The notes: generated from the sequence alone by a model not told the origin. A DNA stretch of 64,000 nt from Sporichthya brevicatena (GCF_039525035.1 NZ_BAAAHE010000047.1:51300-115299); one strand, 5' to 3'; counted from the stretch's first letter, positions 26,429 to 36,661 are shown. Translations and numbers: made by a program.

Positions 26429-29400
26429 GTGCCCCCCACCTCCGACCCGATGGCCGGATTCGCGCCGGCGACCACGGCGTGGTTCTCCGGTGCCTTCGAG
26501 GCGCCCACGACCGCCCAGATCGGCGCGTGGGAGGCGATCGCGTCCGGTCGGCACGCCCTGGTCGTCGCCCCGACCGGGTCGGGCAAGACGCTCGCGGCGT
26601 TCCTGTCCGCCCTGGACCGGCTGACGTCCACCCCGCCGCCCGCCGAACGCGAGCGGCGCTGCCGCGTCCTCTACGTCTCGCCGCTCAAGGCGCTCGCCGT
26701 CGACGTCGAGCGCAACCTGCGCGCCCCGCTGGCCGGCATCCGCCAGGCCGCGCACCGGCTCGGTCTCCCGGAGCCGACGGTCGAGGTCGGCATGCGCACC
26801 GGCGACACCCCCGCCGACGAGCGCCGCAAGTTCGCCACCCGCCCGCCGGACATCCTCATCACCACGCCGGAGTCGCTCTTCCTCATCCTCACCTCGCGCG
26901 CCCGGGAGTCCCTTGCGGGCGTCGAGACCGTGATCGTCGACGAGGTCCACGCGGTCGCCGCCACCAAGCGCGGCGCCCATCTCGCGCTCTCCCTCGAACG
27001 CCTCGACGCCCTGCTGGAGAAGCCCGCCCAGCGCATCGGCCTGTCCGCCACCGTGCGCCCGGTCGAGGAGGTCGCGCGGTTCCTCGGCGGCGCCGCCGAG
27101 ACCGTCGTCGTCAAGCCGCCGGCCGACAAGCAGTTCGACATCTCGGTCGTCGTCCCGGTCGAGGACATGCGCGAACTCGGCGTCCCCACCGCGGAGTTCG
27201 AGGGCTCCGCCGCCGGCGCCGAGCCACGGACCTCGATCTGGCCGCACGTCGAGGAACGCATCACCGACCTCATCGAGGCCCACCGCACGACGATCGTGTT
27301 CTCCAACTCCCGCCGACTCGCCGAACGTCTGACGCAGCGTCTGAACGAGGCTGCCCTCGAACGCGAGACCGGCGAGGAGCTCCCGCCCGAAGGGACGATC
27401 AAGCAACCCGCCCAGCTGCTCGGACACAGTGGCGTCTCCCGCGGCGCCCCGGAGGTCCTCGCCCGGGCCCACCACGGCTCGGTCTCCAAGGAGCAGCGGG
27501 CGATCATCGAGGACGAGCTGAAGACCGGGCGCCTCAAGGCCGTCGTCGCCACCTCGAGTCTTGAGCTCGGCATCGACATGGGCGCGGTCGACCTCGTCGT
27601 CCAGGTCGAGTCGCCACCCTCGGTCGCCAGCGGCCTGCAGCGCATCGGCCGCGCCGGCCACCAGGTCAGTGCGGTCTCCCGCGGCGTCGTGTTCCCCAAG
27701 CACCGGGGCGACCTCGTCCAGACCGCCGTCGTCGCCGAGCGCATGATGGCGGCTCAGATCGAGGCCATCCGCATCCCGCGCAACCCCCTCGACGTCCTCG
27801 CGCAGCACATCGTCTCGATGGTCGCCCTCGACGAGTGGTCCGCGGACGAGCTCCTCGCTCTCGTGCGCCGCGCCGCCCCGTTCGCCTCGCTCCCGCAGTC
27901 GTCGTTCGACGCGGTCCTCGACATGCTCTCGGGCCGCTACCCGTCCGACGAGTTCGCCGAGCTGCGCCCGCGGCTGGTCTGGGACCGGGTGAACAACACC
28001 CTCACCGGCCGGCCCGGTGCGCAGCGGCTCGCGGTCACCAGCGGCGGCACGATCCCCGATCGCGGCCTGTTCGGGGTCTTCCTGGTCGGGGAGAAGGCCT
28101 CCCGTGTCGGTGAGCTCGACGAGGAGATGGTCTACGAGTCCCGCGTCGGCGACGTCTTCACACTCGGCTCGTCCAGCTGGCGGATCGAGGACATCACCCA
28201 CGACCGCGTGCTCGTCTCCCCCGCGCCCGGCCAGCCCGGTCGGCTCCCGTTCTGGAAGGGCGACTCGATCGGGCGCCCCCTCGAACTCGGTCGCGCCCTC
28301 GGCGGCTTCCTGCGGGAGCTCGCCCGCCTCGACGACGCCGCCGCCCGGGAGCGCCTGGCCCGGTGCGGGCTCGACGAGTGGGCGACCGACAACCTCCTCG
28401 TCTACCTCGCCGAGCAACGCGAGGCCACGACGCACGTCCCCGACGACCGCACGATCGTCGTCGAGCGCTTCCGCGACGAGCTCGGCGACTGGCGGCTGTG
28501 CGTGCACTCCCCCTTCGGCGCGCAGGTCCACGCCCCGTGGGCGCTGGCTCTCGCCGGCCGCCTGCGCGAGCGCTTCGGCGTCGACGTCCAGGCGATGCAC
28601 GCCGACGACGGCATCGTCCTGCGCCTGCCCGACATCGAACTCGACGAGCTCGACCTCCCCCACGGTCAGAGCCCATCGGTGGTGCTCGACCCGGCCGAGG
28701 TCGACGCGCTCGTCACCGCCGAGGTCGGCGGCTCCGCGCTGTTCGCCTCCCGCTTCCGCGAGTGCGCGGCCCGCGCCCTGCTGCTCCCACGCCGCGACCC
28801 GGGCAAGCGGTCGCCGCTGTGGCAGCAACGGCAGCGGTCGGCCCAACTGCTGTCGGTCGCATCTGAGTACGCGTCATTCCCGATCCTGCTCGAGACGATG
28901 CGCGAGTGCCTGCAGGACGTCTTCGACGTCCCCGGCCTCGTCGAGCTGATGACCGACATCGAGAACCGAAAGGTCCGCGTCGTCGAGGTGGAGACCTCGT
29001 CGCCGTCCCCGTTCGCACGCTCGCTGCTCTTCGGCTACGTCGCCGCCTTCCTCTACGAGGGCGACTCCCCGCTCGCCGAACGCCGCGCAGCCGCTCTCGC
29101 CCTCGACTCCGCCCTGCTCGCCGAGCTCCTCGGCCAGGCCGACCTGCGCGAACTGCTCGACGTCGGCGCGGTCGAGACCGTCGAGATCGAGCTCCAGCGC
29201 CTCACCGCCGAACGCAAGGCGAAGGACCTCGAAGGAGTGGCCGACCTGCTGCGCCTGCTCGGCCCGCTGACGACCGCCGAGGTGATCGCCCGCGTCGTCG
29301 ACGGGAACGAGGCCGAGGTCCCGCGCTGGCTCGCCGCCCTGGAGGAGGCCCGCCGCGCCATCCGCGTCCGCATCGCCGGCGCCGAGCAGTGGGCGGCGAT

Positions 29401-31036
29401 CGAGGACGCCGGCCGGCTGCGCGACGCCCTCGGTGCCCCGCTGCCCGTCGGCGTGCCCGAGGCGTTCACCGAACCCGTCCGCGACCCCCTCGGTGACCTC
29501 GTCGCCCGCTTCGCCCGCACCCACGGCCCGTTCGCGGTGGCGGACGTCGCCGCCCGGTTCGGGCTCGGCAGCGCGGTGGCCCGCGGCGCCCTCGGCCGGC
29601 TCGCCGCGACGGGCCGCGTCGTCGAGGGCGAGTTCCGCCCCGGCGGGTCCGGCACCGAGTGGTGCGACGCCGAGGTGCTGCGCCGCCTGCGCCGGCTCTC
29701 GATCGCCCGGCTGCGGCAGGAGATCGAACCCGTCGAGCACACCGCGCTGGCGCGGTTCCTCCCCGCCTGGCAGCACGTCGGCGCCGACGCCCTGCGCGGC
29801 GTCGACGGTGTCCTGCGGGTCGTCGAACAGCTCCAGGGCGCCGCGGTGCCCGCCTCCGCGCTGGAGCGGCTGATCCTGCCCGCGCGGGTGGTCGGTTACT
29901 CCCCCGCGATGCTCGACGAACTGACCGCCGCCGGCGAGGTCCTGTGGGCGGGCCACGGCTCGCTGCCCGGCGACGACGGCTGGGTCTCCCTGCACCTCGC
30001 CGACACCGCTGACCTGCTGCTGCCCGAGCTCGACCCGGAGACCGAGGGCGGGGAACTGCACCGCGCCGTGCTCGACGCCCTCGGCGACGGGTACGCCCTG
30101 TTCTTCCGTCAGCTGTCCGACCGCGTCGGCTCCACCGACGACACCGCTCTGGTCGCCGCGATCTGGGACCTGGTCTGGTCCGGTCGGCTCACCAACGACA
30201 CGCTCGCCCCGCTGCGGACCCTGATCGGCGGCCGCGGCTCGCACAAGGCCCGCAAGGCCCCGACGCCGCGAGCCCGTTACGGGCGGCCCGGCCGGGCGGC
30301 GCTCGGCAAACCGGCGATGCCCACACGCACCGGGCCCCCGACCGTCGCCGGCCGCTGGTCGCTGCTGCCCGAGCGCGAGTCCGACCCCACCCGCCGCGCG
30401 CAGGCCGCCGCCGACGCACTGCTCGACCGGCACGGTGTCCTCACCCGCGGCGCCGTCGTCGCCGAGCGGACGCCCGGCGGGTTCGCCGCGACCTACCGGG
30501 TGCTCGCCGCGTTCGAGGAGGCCGGCCGCTGCCGCCGCGGCTACTTCGTCGAGGGTCTCGGCGCCGCGCAGTTCGCGATGACCGGTGCCGTCGACCGCCT
30601 CCGCGCCACCCCGCGGGAGGACGCCAAGCGCCGCGGGCAGGCGCTCGTCCTTGCGGCGACGGACCCCGCCAACCCCTACGGCGCCGCGCTGCCGTGGCCC
30701 GAACGTCCGGACGAGGTGGCCTCCGGCCACAAGCCCGGCCGCAAGGCGGGGGCACTCGTCGTCCTCGTCGACGGCGAGCTCGTCCTCTACGTCGAGCGCG
30801 GCGGGAAGTCGCTGCTGTCCTGGGTCCACCCCGAGGCCGACGGTTCCTACGACGGCGCGGCCGAGAAGCTGCAACCGGCGGTCGACGCGCTCGCCCTCGC
30901 GGTGCGCGAGGGCGCGCTGGGCAAGCTCACCGTGGAGCGGGCCGACGGGGCGTCAGTCCTGACCTCCCCGCTGGGCTCCGCCCTCTCCGCCGCCGGGTTC
31001 TCCGCGACCCCGCGCGGTCTGCGGTTGCGCGGGTAG
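26429..31036 (+). CDS. lhr: Large helicase-related protein Lhr
   Basis: A 1535-residue superfamily 2 DNA helicase, normal length for bacterial Lhr (about 1500). Walker A APTGSGKT about residue 50, DEVH box VDEVHAVAATKRGAHL, motif III LSATVRP, motif VI QRIGRAGHQ, then the Lhr winged-helix/core domain and the long C-terminal Lhr-C region. It translocates on single-stranded DNA and unwinds RNA:DNA hybrids in mycobacteria. The start is GTG at 26429 after GGGGCAGG; an ATG seven codons downstream is an alternative. It is followed after six bases by nei2, the same pairing as in mycobacteria, pointing to DNA repair. Confidence 0.95.
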   Translation: MPPTSDPMAGFAPATTAWFSGAFEAPTTAQIGAWEAIASGRHALVVAPTGSGKTLAAFLSALDRLTSTPPPAERERRCRVLYVSPLKALAVDVERNLRAPLAGIRQAAHRLGLPEPTVEVGMRTGDTPADERRKFATRPPDILITTPESLFLILTSRARESLAGVETVIVDEVHAVAATKRGAHLALSLERLDALLEKPAQRIGLSATVRPVEEVARFLGGAAETVVVKPPADKQFDISVVVPVEDMRELGVPTAEFEGSAAGAEPRTSIWPHVEERITDLIEAHRTTIVFSNSRRLAERLTQRLNEAALERETGEELPPEGTIKQPAQLLGHSGVSRGAPEVLARAHHGSVSKEQRAIIEDELKTGRLKAVVATSSLELGIDMGAVDLVVQVESPPSVASGLQRIGRAGHQVSAVSRGVVFPKHRGDLVQTAVVAERMMAAQIEAIRIPRNPLDVLAQHIVSMVALDEWSADELLALVRRAAPFASLPQSSFDAVLDMLSGRYPSDEFAELRPRLVWDRVNNTLTGRPGAQRLAVTSGGTIPDRGLFGVFLVGEKASRVGELDEEMVYESRVGDVFTLGSSSWRIEDITHDRVLVSPAPGQPGRLPFWKGDSIGRPLELGRALGGFLRELARLDDAAARERLARCGLDEWATDNLLVYLAEQREATTHVPDDRTIVVERFRDELGDWRLCVHSPFGAQVHAPWALALAGRLRERFGVDVQAMHADDGIVLRLPDIELDELDLPHGQSPSVVLDPAEVDALVTAEVGGSALFASRFRECAARALLLPRRDPGKRSPLWQQRQRSAQLLSVASEYASFPILLETMRECLQDVFDVPGLVELMTDIENRKVRVVEVETSSPSPFARSLLFGYVAAFLYEGDSPLAERRAAALALDSALLAELLGQADLRELLDVGAVETVEIELQRLTAERKAKDLEGVADLLRLLGPLTTAEVIARVVDGNEAEVPRWLAALEEARRAIRVRIAGAEQWAAIEDAGRLRDALGAPLPVGVPEAFTEPVRDPLGDLVARFARTHGPFAVADVAARFGLGSAVARGALGRLAATGRVVEGEFRPGGSGTEWCDAEVLRRLRRLSIARLRQEIEPVEHTALARFLPAWQHVGADALRGVDGVLRVVEQLQGAAVPASALERLILPARVVGYSPAMLDELTAAGEVLWAGHGSLPGDDGWVSLHLADTADLLLPELDPETEGGELHRAVLDALGDGYALFFRQLSDRVGSTDDTALVAAIWDLVWSGRLTNDTLAPLRTLIGGRGSHKARKAPTPRARYGRPGRAALGKPAMPTRTGPPTVAGRWSLLPERESDPTRRAQAAADALLDRHGVLTRGAVVAERTPGGFAATYRVLAAFEEAGRCRRGYFVEGLGAAQFAMTGAVDRLRATPREDAKRRGQALVLAATDPANPYGAALPWPERPDEVASGHKPGRKAGALVVLVDGELVLYVERGGKSLLSWVHPEADGSYDGAAEKLQPAVDALALAVREGALGKLTVERADGASVLTSPLGSALSAAGFSATPRGLRLRG

Positions 31037-31042
31037 GCGCGC

Positions 31043-31897
31043 GTGCCCGAGGGCGACACCGTCCACCTCGCCTGCAAACGCCTCCACCGGGCGCTCGCCG
31101 GCTCGGAGGTCACCGCGAGCGACTTCCGCGTACCGCAGCTCGCCAACGCCGACCTGTCCGGGGCGAGAGTCGTCGAGGTGGTGTCCCGCGGCAAGCACCA
31201 GCTGCTCCGCTTCGCGCTCGCCGACGGCGAGCCGCTGACCCTGCACACCCACTTCAAGATGGACGGGACGTGGCACCTCTACCGTCCCGGCGCGACGCGC
31301 AGGGGTGGTCCCGACTTTCAGGTCCGGGTGGTGCTGACGACGGCGGACTGGGAAGCGGTCGGCTACCGGCTGCCGATCGTCGAGCTGGTCCCGACCGCGC
31401 AGGAGCACACGGTCGTCGGCCACCTCGGCCCGGACCTGCTCGGGCCCGACTGGGACCTCGACGAGGCGTTACGCCGTTTGGGTAGTGCGCCCGAGCGCAC
31501 CATCGGCGAGGCCCTGCTCGACCAACGCAACCTCGCCGGGATCGGCACGCTGTACCGCGCCGAGACCTTGTTCCTCTCGGGCATCCATCCCCGCACCCCG
31601 GTCGCCGCGGTGCCCGACCTGCGCGCCGTCGTCGAACGGGCGCGGCGCCTGCTCGAGGCCAACAAGGACCGGCCGGACCAGTCGACCACCGGCGACCTGC
31701 GCCGCGGCCGCACCGCCTGGGTGTTCGAGCGGGCCCGCCAGCCCTGCCGCCGGTGCGGGACGCGGATCCGCGAGGAGGCGTTCGGCCCGCGCGGTCAGGA
31801 GCGGAAGGTGTACTGGTGCCCCGGCTGCCAGCCACAGAAAGTGGCTGATCCTTCCCGGAGCGTCACTGGCGAACACGGGCCGTCCTTGAGATCCTGA
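31043..31897 (+). CDS. nei2: Endonuclease VIII-type DNA glycosylase
   Basis: A 284-residue Fpg/Nei glycosylase-lyase that removes oxidised bases. The catalytic N terminus is (M)PEGDTVH, with Pro as nucleophile after Met removal and the adjacent Glu. A helix-two-turn-helix (ALLDQRNLAGIGTLYRAETLF) and a C-terminal zinc finger (PCRRCGTRI...RKVYWCPGCQ) are present. GTG start six bases after lhr. The 25-residue tail after the zinc finger is not conserved-looking. The conserved lhr-nei2 pairing suggests the helicase and glycosylase act together. Confidence 0.93.
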   Translation: MPEGDTVHLACKRLHRALAGSEVTASDFRVPQLANADLSGARVVEVVSRGKHQLLRFALADGEPLTLHTHFKMDGTWHLYRPGATRRGGPDFQVRVVLTTADWEAVGYRLPIVELVPTAQEHTVVGHLGPDLLGPDWDLDEALRRLGSAPERTIGEALLDQRNLAGIGTLYRAETLFLSGIHPRTPVAAVPDLRAVVERARRLLEANKDRPDQSTTGDLRRGRTAWVFERARQPCRRCGTRIREEAFGPRGQERKVYWCPGCQPQKVADPSRSVTGEHGPSLRS

Positions 31898-31900
31898 GGC

Positions 31901-34900
31901 ATGCGGTGGGTGGTCGACACAGCGGACCCTCACCAGGTCCGAGCCGCCCAACGGGCGTTATGTGACCTTTTGCGGCGCGCGGACGGGGCGGACGACGACC
32001 TCGACGCCGCCCAGCTGATCCTGTCGGAGCTCGTCGGCAACGTCGTCGCGCACGCCCCGGGGCCGGCAGTCATCGAGCTCGACTGGCAGCCGCGGCACCC
32101 GACGCTGACGGTCGCCGACTCCGGTGCCGGCTTCGTCCCGGTGTCGACCCTGCCCGTCGACCCCCTCGCGGAGGGCGGGCGCGGCATGTTCATCGTCAAC
32201 GCGCTCGCCCAGGACGTGCGGATCCGTTCGAACGGGTGCGGCACGCGGGTCGAGGTCGACCTCCCCTGGTCCGCACCGCCGCGCGTGCCGAGCAGCGGGT
32301 CCGCCGAGGAGTCCCTCGGCCCGTTGCGCGCGGTCCACCGCCTGGCGCTCGCGCTCCAGCAGTCGGACGGCCCGCCGGCGTTCTACGACCAGGCCGTCGC
32401 CACCATCGTCGAACTGCTCGGCGTCGACCGCGCCTCCCTGCTGCTCTTCGACGCCGACGGGGTGTGCCGCTTCAAGGCGTGGCGCGGACTGTCCGCGGAG
32501 TACCGGCAAGCCGTCGAGGGCCACAGCCCGTGGGGGCCCGACGACGTGGACGCCCGGCCGATCCTCGTCCCCGACGTCGCCGCCGACCCCGCCTGGGACC
32601 CCTACCGCCCGACCTTCGACGCCGAGGGCATCCGGGCGCTCGCCTTCGTCCCGTTGGTCCACCGCCACCGGGTCGTCGGCAAGTTCATGCTCTACTACCG
32701 CGACCCGCACGAGTTCGACTCGGCCGAGCTCGCGGTCGCGGAGGTCCTGGCCTCGCACGTCGCGCTGGCGCTGGAGAAGCGCGCCGCCGAAGGCGATCTC
32801 GCGCGCCAACAGGAACACCTGCAGCTCGCCCTCGCCGCCGGCGACCTCGGCACCTGGGACTGGGAGATCTCCACCGGCCGCCTCGAGTGGTCGCCCTCGC
32901 TGGAGACCATCCACGGCCTGCCCCCGGGAAGCTTCGCCGGGACGTTCGAGGCGTTCCACGCGGACGTGCACCCCGAGGACCAGCCGGTGGTCCTCGCCGC
33001 CGTCCAGGCCGTGCTCGCCGGCGAGAGCGACGACCACTACGCGGCAACCTTCCGCGTCGTCCGCCCCGACGGCACCCACCGCTGGGTGAACGCGAGCGGC
33101 CAGTTGCTCCGCGACGCCGACGGCCGGCCCGAGCGCCTCCTCGGTGTCTGCGGCGACGTCACCGAGCAGCGCCGCCTCCTGTCCGCCGAACGCGCCGCCG
33201 GCGCCCGGCTCGCGACCCTGCAGCGGATCACCGCCGAGCTGTCCCGCGCGGTGGGCGTCGACGACGTCGCGGACGTCGTCCTCGGTCTCGCGCTCGAGGA
33301 GCTCGGTGCCTCGACCGGGTCGCTGTGCATGATCGACGGCGACCACCTGCGGATCGCCCGCGCCGTCGGCTACGGCACCGAGGTCCTGGACTACTGGGAG
33401 CGCTTCTCTCTCGACGACGACCTGCCCGCCGCCCAGGCGGTCCGCACCGCCCAACCGGTCTACCTCGGCGGCAAGCTCGACCAGCAGGCGCGCTACCCGG
33501 CGTTCGACGACGCCCCGCTGGTGGGCGCCGGTTCGCTCGCGGTACTCCCCCTCGCCATCGACGGCATCCCGCTCGGTGCCCTGGTCATCGGGTTCACCGA
33601 CACCCGCGAGTTCTCCGCCGACGACCGCGCCCTGTTCTGCTCGCTCGCGACCCAGTGCGCCGCGGCGATCGCCCGCGCCGACCTCTACGAGGAGCGCGAA
33701 CGCGCCCGCGCCGCGGCGGAGCGATCCCGCGCGCGTCTGTCGTTCCTCGCCGAGGCCTCGGCCGAGCTCGGCACCTCGCTCGACTACCAGGCGACGCTGA
33801 AGCGTGTCGCCGAGCTCGCGGTCCCCCGGCTCGCCGACGTGTTCACGCTGCACCTGCTCGAGGGCAGCCGCATCTCGCTCGTCGGGCTGGCGACCTCCGA
33901 CGCCGACCACCTCGAGCCGCTGCGGGAGGCGCTGCTGACCCGGCCGCCGGCACTGGAGGACGAGACCGGCACCGGGGCCGTGCTGCGTACCGGCGAGCGC
34001 GTGGTCTTCCGCCCCGTCCACGACGACCTCTGGGAGCGCTTCCGCGGCGATCACCCCGACCGGTTCCGCGCGCTCGCGCTCTCGGCCGGCGCGATCGTGC
34101 CGCTGGTGGCGCGGGGCCGCACGATCGGCGCGCTCGGCTTCGCGGTGCGGGCCGGCCGTGAGTTCGACGACGAGGGGCTGCTGCTCGCCGAGGAGCTCGC
34201 CGCCCGGGCCGGCGCCGCGATCGACAACGCGCGCCTGTTCCACCAGCGCACCACGGCCCTGCGCACCCTGCAGTCGAGCCTGCTGCCGCCGCAGCTGCCG
34301 CGCATCGCCGGCCTCGATCTCGGCGCCTGCTACTCCGCCGGCAGCGCGGGCCTCGACGTCGGCGGCGACTTCTACGACGTCTTCCCGCTGTACGGCAACC
34401 GGCACCTCGTCCTGCTCGGTGACGTGTGCGGCCGCGGCGTCGAGGCGGCCAACACGGCGTTGCTGATCCGCCACGTCACGCGCGCGGCGGCGGTCAACCT
34501 CCGCAGCCCGGCCGCGATCCTCGCGCACCTGAACGAGGTGCTGCTCCGCCACGGTGACGCCGACGGCGACGACCCCCGCTTCTGCACCGCGGTCGTCGCG
34601 GTCGTGCACCCCCGGTCGGACGGGACGGTGTCGGTCACCCTGACCCTCGGCGGCCACCCGGAGCCGTTGCTCCGCGACGCGAACGGCGAACTGCGCCCCG
34701 TCGGCGAACCCGGCTCGATCGTCGGCGCCACCGAGGACGTCTCGTTCACCGACACCCGCGTCCTGCTCGGACCCGGCGAGAAGCTGATCTGCTTCACCGA
34801 CGGCGCCACCGAACGCCGCCGCGGCAACGACTTCTTCGGCGAGGACGGCCTCGCCGCCGCCCTGCGCACGGTCACCGGGAACGCCGACGCTGTCGCCTCC

Positions 34901-34993
34901 GGCGTGGTCGACGCCGTCACCGGCTTCGCCCCCACCGAGCTCGGCGACGACCTGGCCGTGCTCGTCCTGGGGCCGGCGACGCCGGACGCCTGA
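31901..34993 (+). CDS. Anti-sigma kinase-like/GAF/PAS/GAF/GAF/PP2C phosphatase fusion
   Basis: A 1030-residue soluble signalling protein. Domains in order: RsbW-type ATPase (about 5-125; N box LSELVGNVVAHA, G1 DSGAGF, G2 GGRGMFIV), GAF (145-295), PAS (305-425; WDWEISTGRLEWS, RWVNASGQLLRDADG), GAF (435-590), GAF (615-765) and a PP2C/SpoIIE phosphatase (785-1025; GGDFYDVFP, LLGDVCGRGVEAA, FTDGATERR). The phosphatase aspartates are visible. Having both a kinase-like and a phosphatase domain suggests control of a STAS anti-anti-sigma factor, but no STAS gene is nearby. It starts three bases after nei2; GAF/PAS ligands are unknown. Confidence 0.9.
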   Translation: MRWVVDTADPHQVRAAQRALCDLLRRADGADDDLDAAQLILSELVGNVVAHAPGPAVIELDWQPRHPTLTVADSGAGFVPVSTLPVDPLAEGGRGMFIVNALAQDVRIRSNGCGTRVEVDLPWSAPPRVPSSGSAEESLGPLRAVHRLALALQQSDGPPAFYDQAVATIVELLGVDRASLLLFDADGVCRFKAWRGLSAEYRQAVEGHSPWGPDDVDARPILVPDVAADPAWDPYRPTFDAEGIRALAFVPLVHRHRVVGKFMLYYRDPHEFDSAELAVAEVLASHVALALEKRAAEGDLARQQEHLQLALAAGDLGTWDWEISTGRLEWSPSLETIHGLPPGSFAGTFEAFHADVHPEDQPVVLAAVQAVLAGESDDHYAATFRVVRPDGTHRWVNASGQLLRDADGRPERLLGVCGDVTEQRRLLSAERAAGARLATLQRITAELSRAVGVDDVADVVLGLALEELGASTGSLCMIDGDHLRIARAVGYGTEVLDYWERFSLDDDLPAAQAVRTAQPVYLGGKLDQQARYPAFDDAPLVGAGSLAVLPLAIDGIPLGALVIGFTDTREFSADDRALFCSLATQCAAAIARADLYEERERARAAAERSRARLSFLAEASAELGTSLDYQATLKRVAELAVPRLADVFTLHLLEGSRISLVGLATSDADHLEPLREALLTRPPALEDETGTGAVLRTGERVVFRPVHDDLWERFRGDHPDRFRALALSAGAIVPLVARGRTIGALGFAVRAGREFDDEGLLLAEELAARAGAAIDNARLFHQRTTALRTLQSSLLPPQLPRIAGLDLGACYSAGSAGLDVGGDFYDVFPLYGNRHLVLLGDVCGRGVEAANTALLIRHVTRAAAVNLRSPAAILAHLNEVLLRHGDADGDDPRFCTAVVAVVHPRSDGTVSVTLTLGGHPEPLLRDANGELRPVGEPGSIVGATEDVSFTDTRVLLGPGEKLICFTDGATERRRGNDFFGEDGLAAALRTVTGNADAVASGVVDAVTGFAPTELGDDLAVLVLGPATPDA

Positions 34994-35004
34994 CGTCCGA
35001 ACGT

Positions 35005-35021
35005 CCTGACGGTCCGTCAGG
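35005..35021. terminator. 17-bp hairpin between convergent genes
   Basis: CCTGACGG-T-CCGTCAGG, perfect, 11 bases after the phosphatase fusion stop and 9 bases before the aldolase stop on the other strand. Confidence 0.75.
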
Positions 35022-35029
35022 CCCGTTGC

Positions 35030-35869
35030 TCAGTCGAAGATGTCCGGCTGCTCGCGGGAGATGCGTTCCCAGATCGGCTGGAACTGGAACCACCCGGCGA
35101 ACTCGTACCCCACGACGCCGTAGGTCTGTTTGGCCGCCTCCGGCGAGATCTGGCGCGGTGGCCGCCCGAGGCCCGCGGCGGCGGCGTAGGCGTTGAGCTG
35201 GCACTGCGCAGTTCGCTCGAGCGTGAGGAACCACCACGCCGCGCTGTCGACGCTGGTGCCGACGGTCAGCATCCCGTGGTTGCGGAGGATGACGGCCTTG
35301 CGCGTCCCGAGGGCCGCGGCGATGCGTAGCCCCTCCTCGGAGTCGAGCACCACGCCGGTGAAGTCGTCGTAGACCCCGATGTCGTCGTAGAACGCGCAGG
35401 CGTCCTGCGTGAGCATCTCGATCGACATCTCCAGCGACGACAGCGTCTTGCCCGCCGGGCCGTGGGCGTGCGCCGCGGCGAGGACGTCCGGCCGCGCGGC
35501 GTGCACGGCGCAGTGGATCGCGACCGCGGCGCCGTTGACCATCCGGTCGCCCTCGACCACCCGACCGTCCTCGTTGACCCGCACCAGGTCCGAGCTGCGG
35601 ATCTGCGAGAAGTGCATCCCGAACGGGTTCACCCAGAACGTGTCCGGGGCCTCGGGGTCGCGGACGGTGATGTGCCCGGCAACACCCTCGTCGAGCCCCG
35701 CGCGGGAGAACATCCGGAACGCCGCCGCGAGCTTCGCCTTGCGGTGCGCGCGCTCCTCCGCCGGCGTCGCGAAGCTCGGCGGCCGCGCGACGGAGAGCGG
35801 GTTGCCGTGGACGTCGGTCGTCGCGGCGTTGGTCGGAACCTGCTCGGTCGTGGTCTCGGTGGCCGTCAC
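35030..35869 (-). CDS. Class II aldolase/adducin family protein
   Basis: A 279-residue protein of the class II aldolase family. Likely zinc histidines are in AAAHAHGPAG and ILRNHGMLT, with the acidic residue in DEGVAGHITVRDP. Length and the C-terminal PIWERISREQPDIFD extension fit the broad adducin-like group often annotated as fuculose-phosphate aldolase, but the substrate is not predictable. The start is GTG, five bases after GAGGAGG; the upstream open frame is antisense to the VOC gene. It is divergent from the VOC gene. Confidence 0.9.
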   Translation of the reverse strand: MTATETTTEQVPTNAATTDVHGNPLSVARPPSFATPAEERAHRKAKLAAAFRMFSRAGLDEGVAGHITVRDPEAPDTFWVNPFGMHFSQIRSSDLVRVNEDGRVVEGDRMVNGAAVAIHCAVHAARPDVLAAAHAHGPAGKTLSSLEMSIEMLTQDACAFYDDIGVYDDFTGVVLDSEEGLRIAAALGTRKAVILRNHGMLTVGTSVDSAAWWFLTLERTAQCQLNAYAAAAGLGRPPRQISPEAAKQTYGVVGYEFAGWFQFQPIWERISREQPDIFD

Positions 35870-35953
35870 GGGTGCCTCCTCGCAGCAGAGGTCCCCATCC
35901 TCCCCCGATTCCGCGGCGGCGTCACGGTCTGCGCTGCCGGGTACGGTCCGGGC

Positions 35954-36631
35954 ATGGCGCTCGCGACCTGGAAGGACTTCTGCATCGACGCCGTGGACGC
36001 CCACCGCCTCGGTGCGTTCTACGCAGCTGCGCTCGGGCTCGAGCTGGAGCTGGAGGAGACCGACGCGGTCCTGCGCGGTCCCACCCCGGCGCACACGGTC
36101 TGGATCAACCAGGTCCCGGAGGGCCGGACGGCCAAGAACCGCGTGCACCTGGACGTCCACACCGGCGACGTCGCCGAACTCGTCACCCTCGGCGCGACGG
36201 TCGTGAACGACACGGACTTCCGCTGGACGGTGCTGCTCGACCCGGAGGGGCAGGAGTTCTGCGCGTTCGTCCGCGACGACCCGCCGGCCGGCAAGCTCTA
36301 CGAGATCTGCGTCGACACCACGCCCGGCCCGGCGACCGAGGCCATCGCGCGCTGGTGGGCGAACGTCTTCGGCGTCGAGCCGAAGACCGAGGACGGGCAG
36401 GACTGGTGGTGGCTCGGCGACGTCCCCGGCCTGCCCTGCGCGGGGTTCTGCTTCGTCGACGTCCCCGAGCCGAAGACGGTCAAGAACCGGGTCCACTGGG
36501 ACGTCGTCGGCGACACCGCGGCGCTCCTCGCCGCCGGCGCCACGCTGGTCCTGCCCCAGGGCGACGGCCGCCGCTGGGACGTCCTGGCCGACCCCGACGG
36601 GAACGAGTTCTGCGTGTTCGCGCAGGGTTGA
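35954..36631 (+). CDS. Two-domain VOC (glyoxalase-like) protein
   Basis: A 225-residue protein made of two vicinal-oxygen-chelate modules (residues about 5-118 and 122-222). Both have the family ending DPEGQEFCAF and DPDGNEFCVF, and the paired segments KNRVHLDV and KNRVHWDV. Function is unknown; such proteins act as glyoxalases, dioxygenases or resistance proteins. ATG start. It lies 30 bases upstream of the hemerythrin-encapsulin operon and may be cotranscribed. Confidence 0.85.
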   Translation: MALATWKDFCIDAVDAHRLGAFYAAALGLELELEETDAVLRGPTPAHTVWINQVPEGRTAKNRVHLDVHTGDVAELVTLGATVVNDTDFRWTVLLDPEGQEFCAFVRDDPPAGKLYEICVDTTPGPATEAIARWWANVFGVEPKTEDGQDWWWLGDVPGLPCAGFCFVDVPEPKTVKNRVHWDVVGDTAALLAAGATLVLPQGDGRRWDVLADPDGNEFCVFAQG

Positions 36632-36661
36632 CCCGCATCGACCCGGGTAAGTCGAGCATGC

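Noticed and set aside
25337..28846. 1169-residue minus-strand open frame opposite lhr
   Set aside because: It is Gly/Arg/Asp-rich with no domain, and lies antisense to well-supported lhr; long antisense frames are expected in high-GC DNA.
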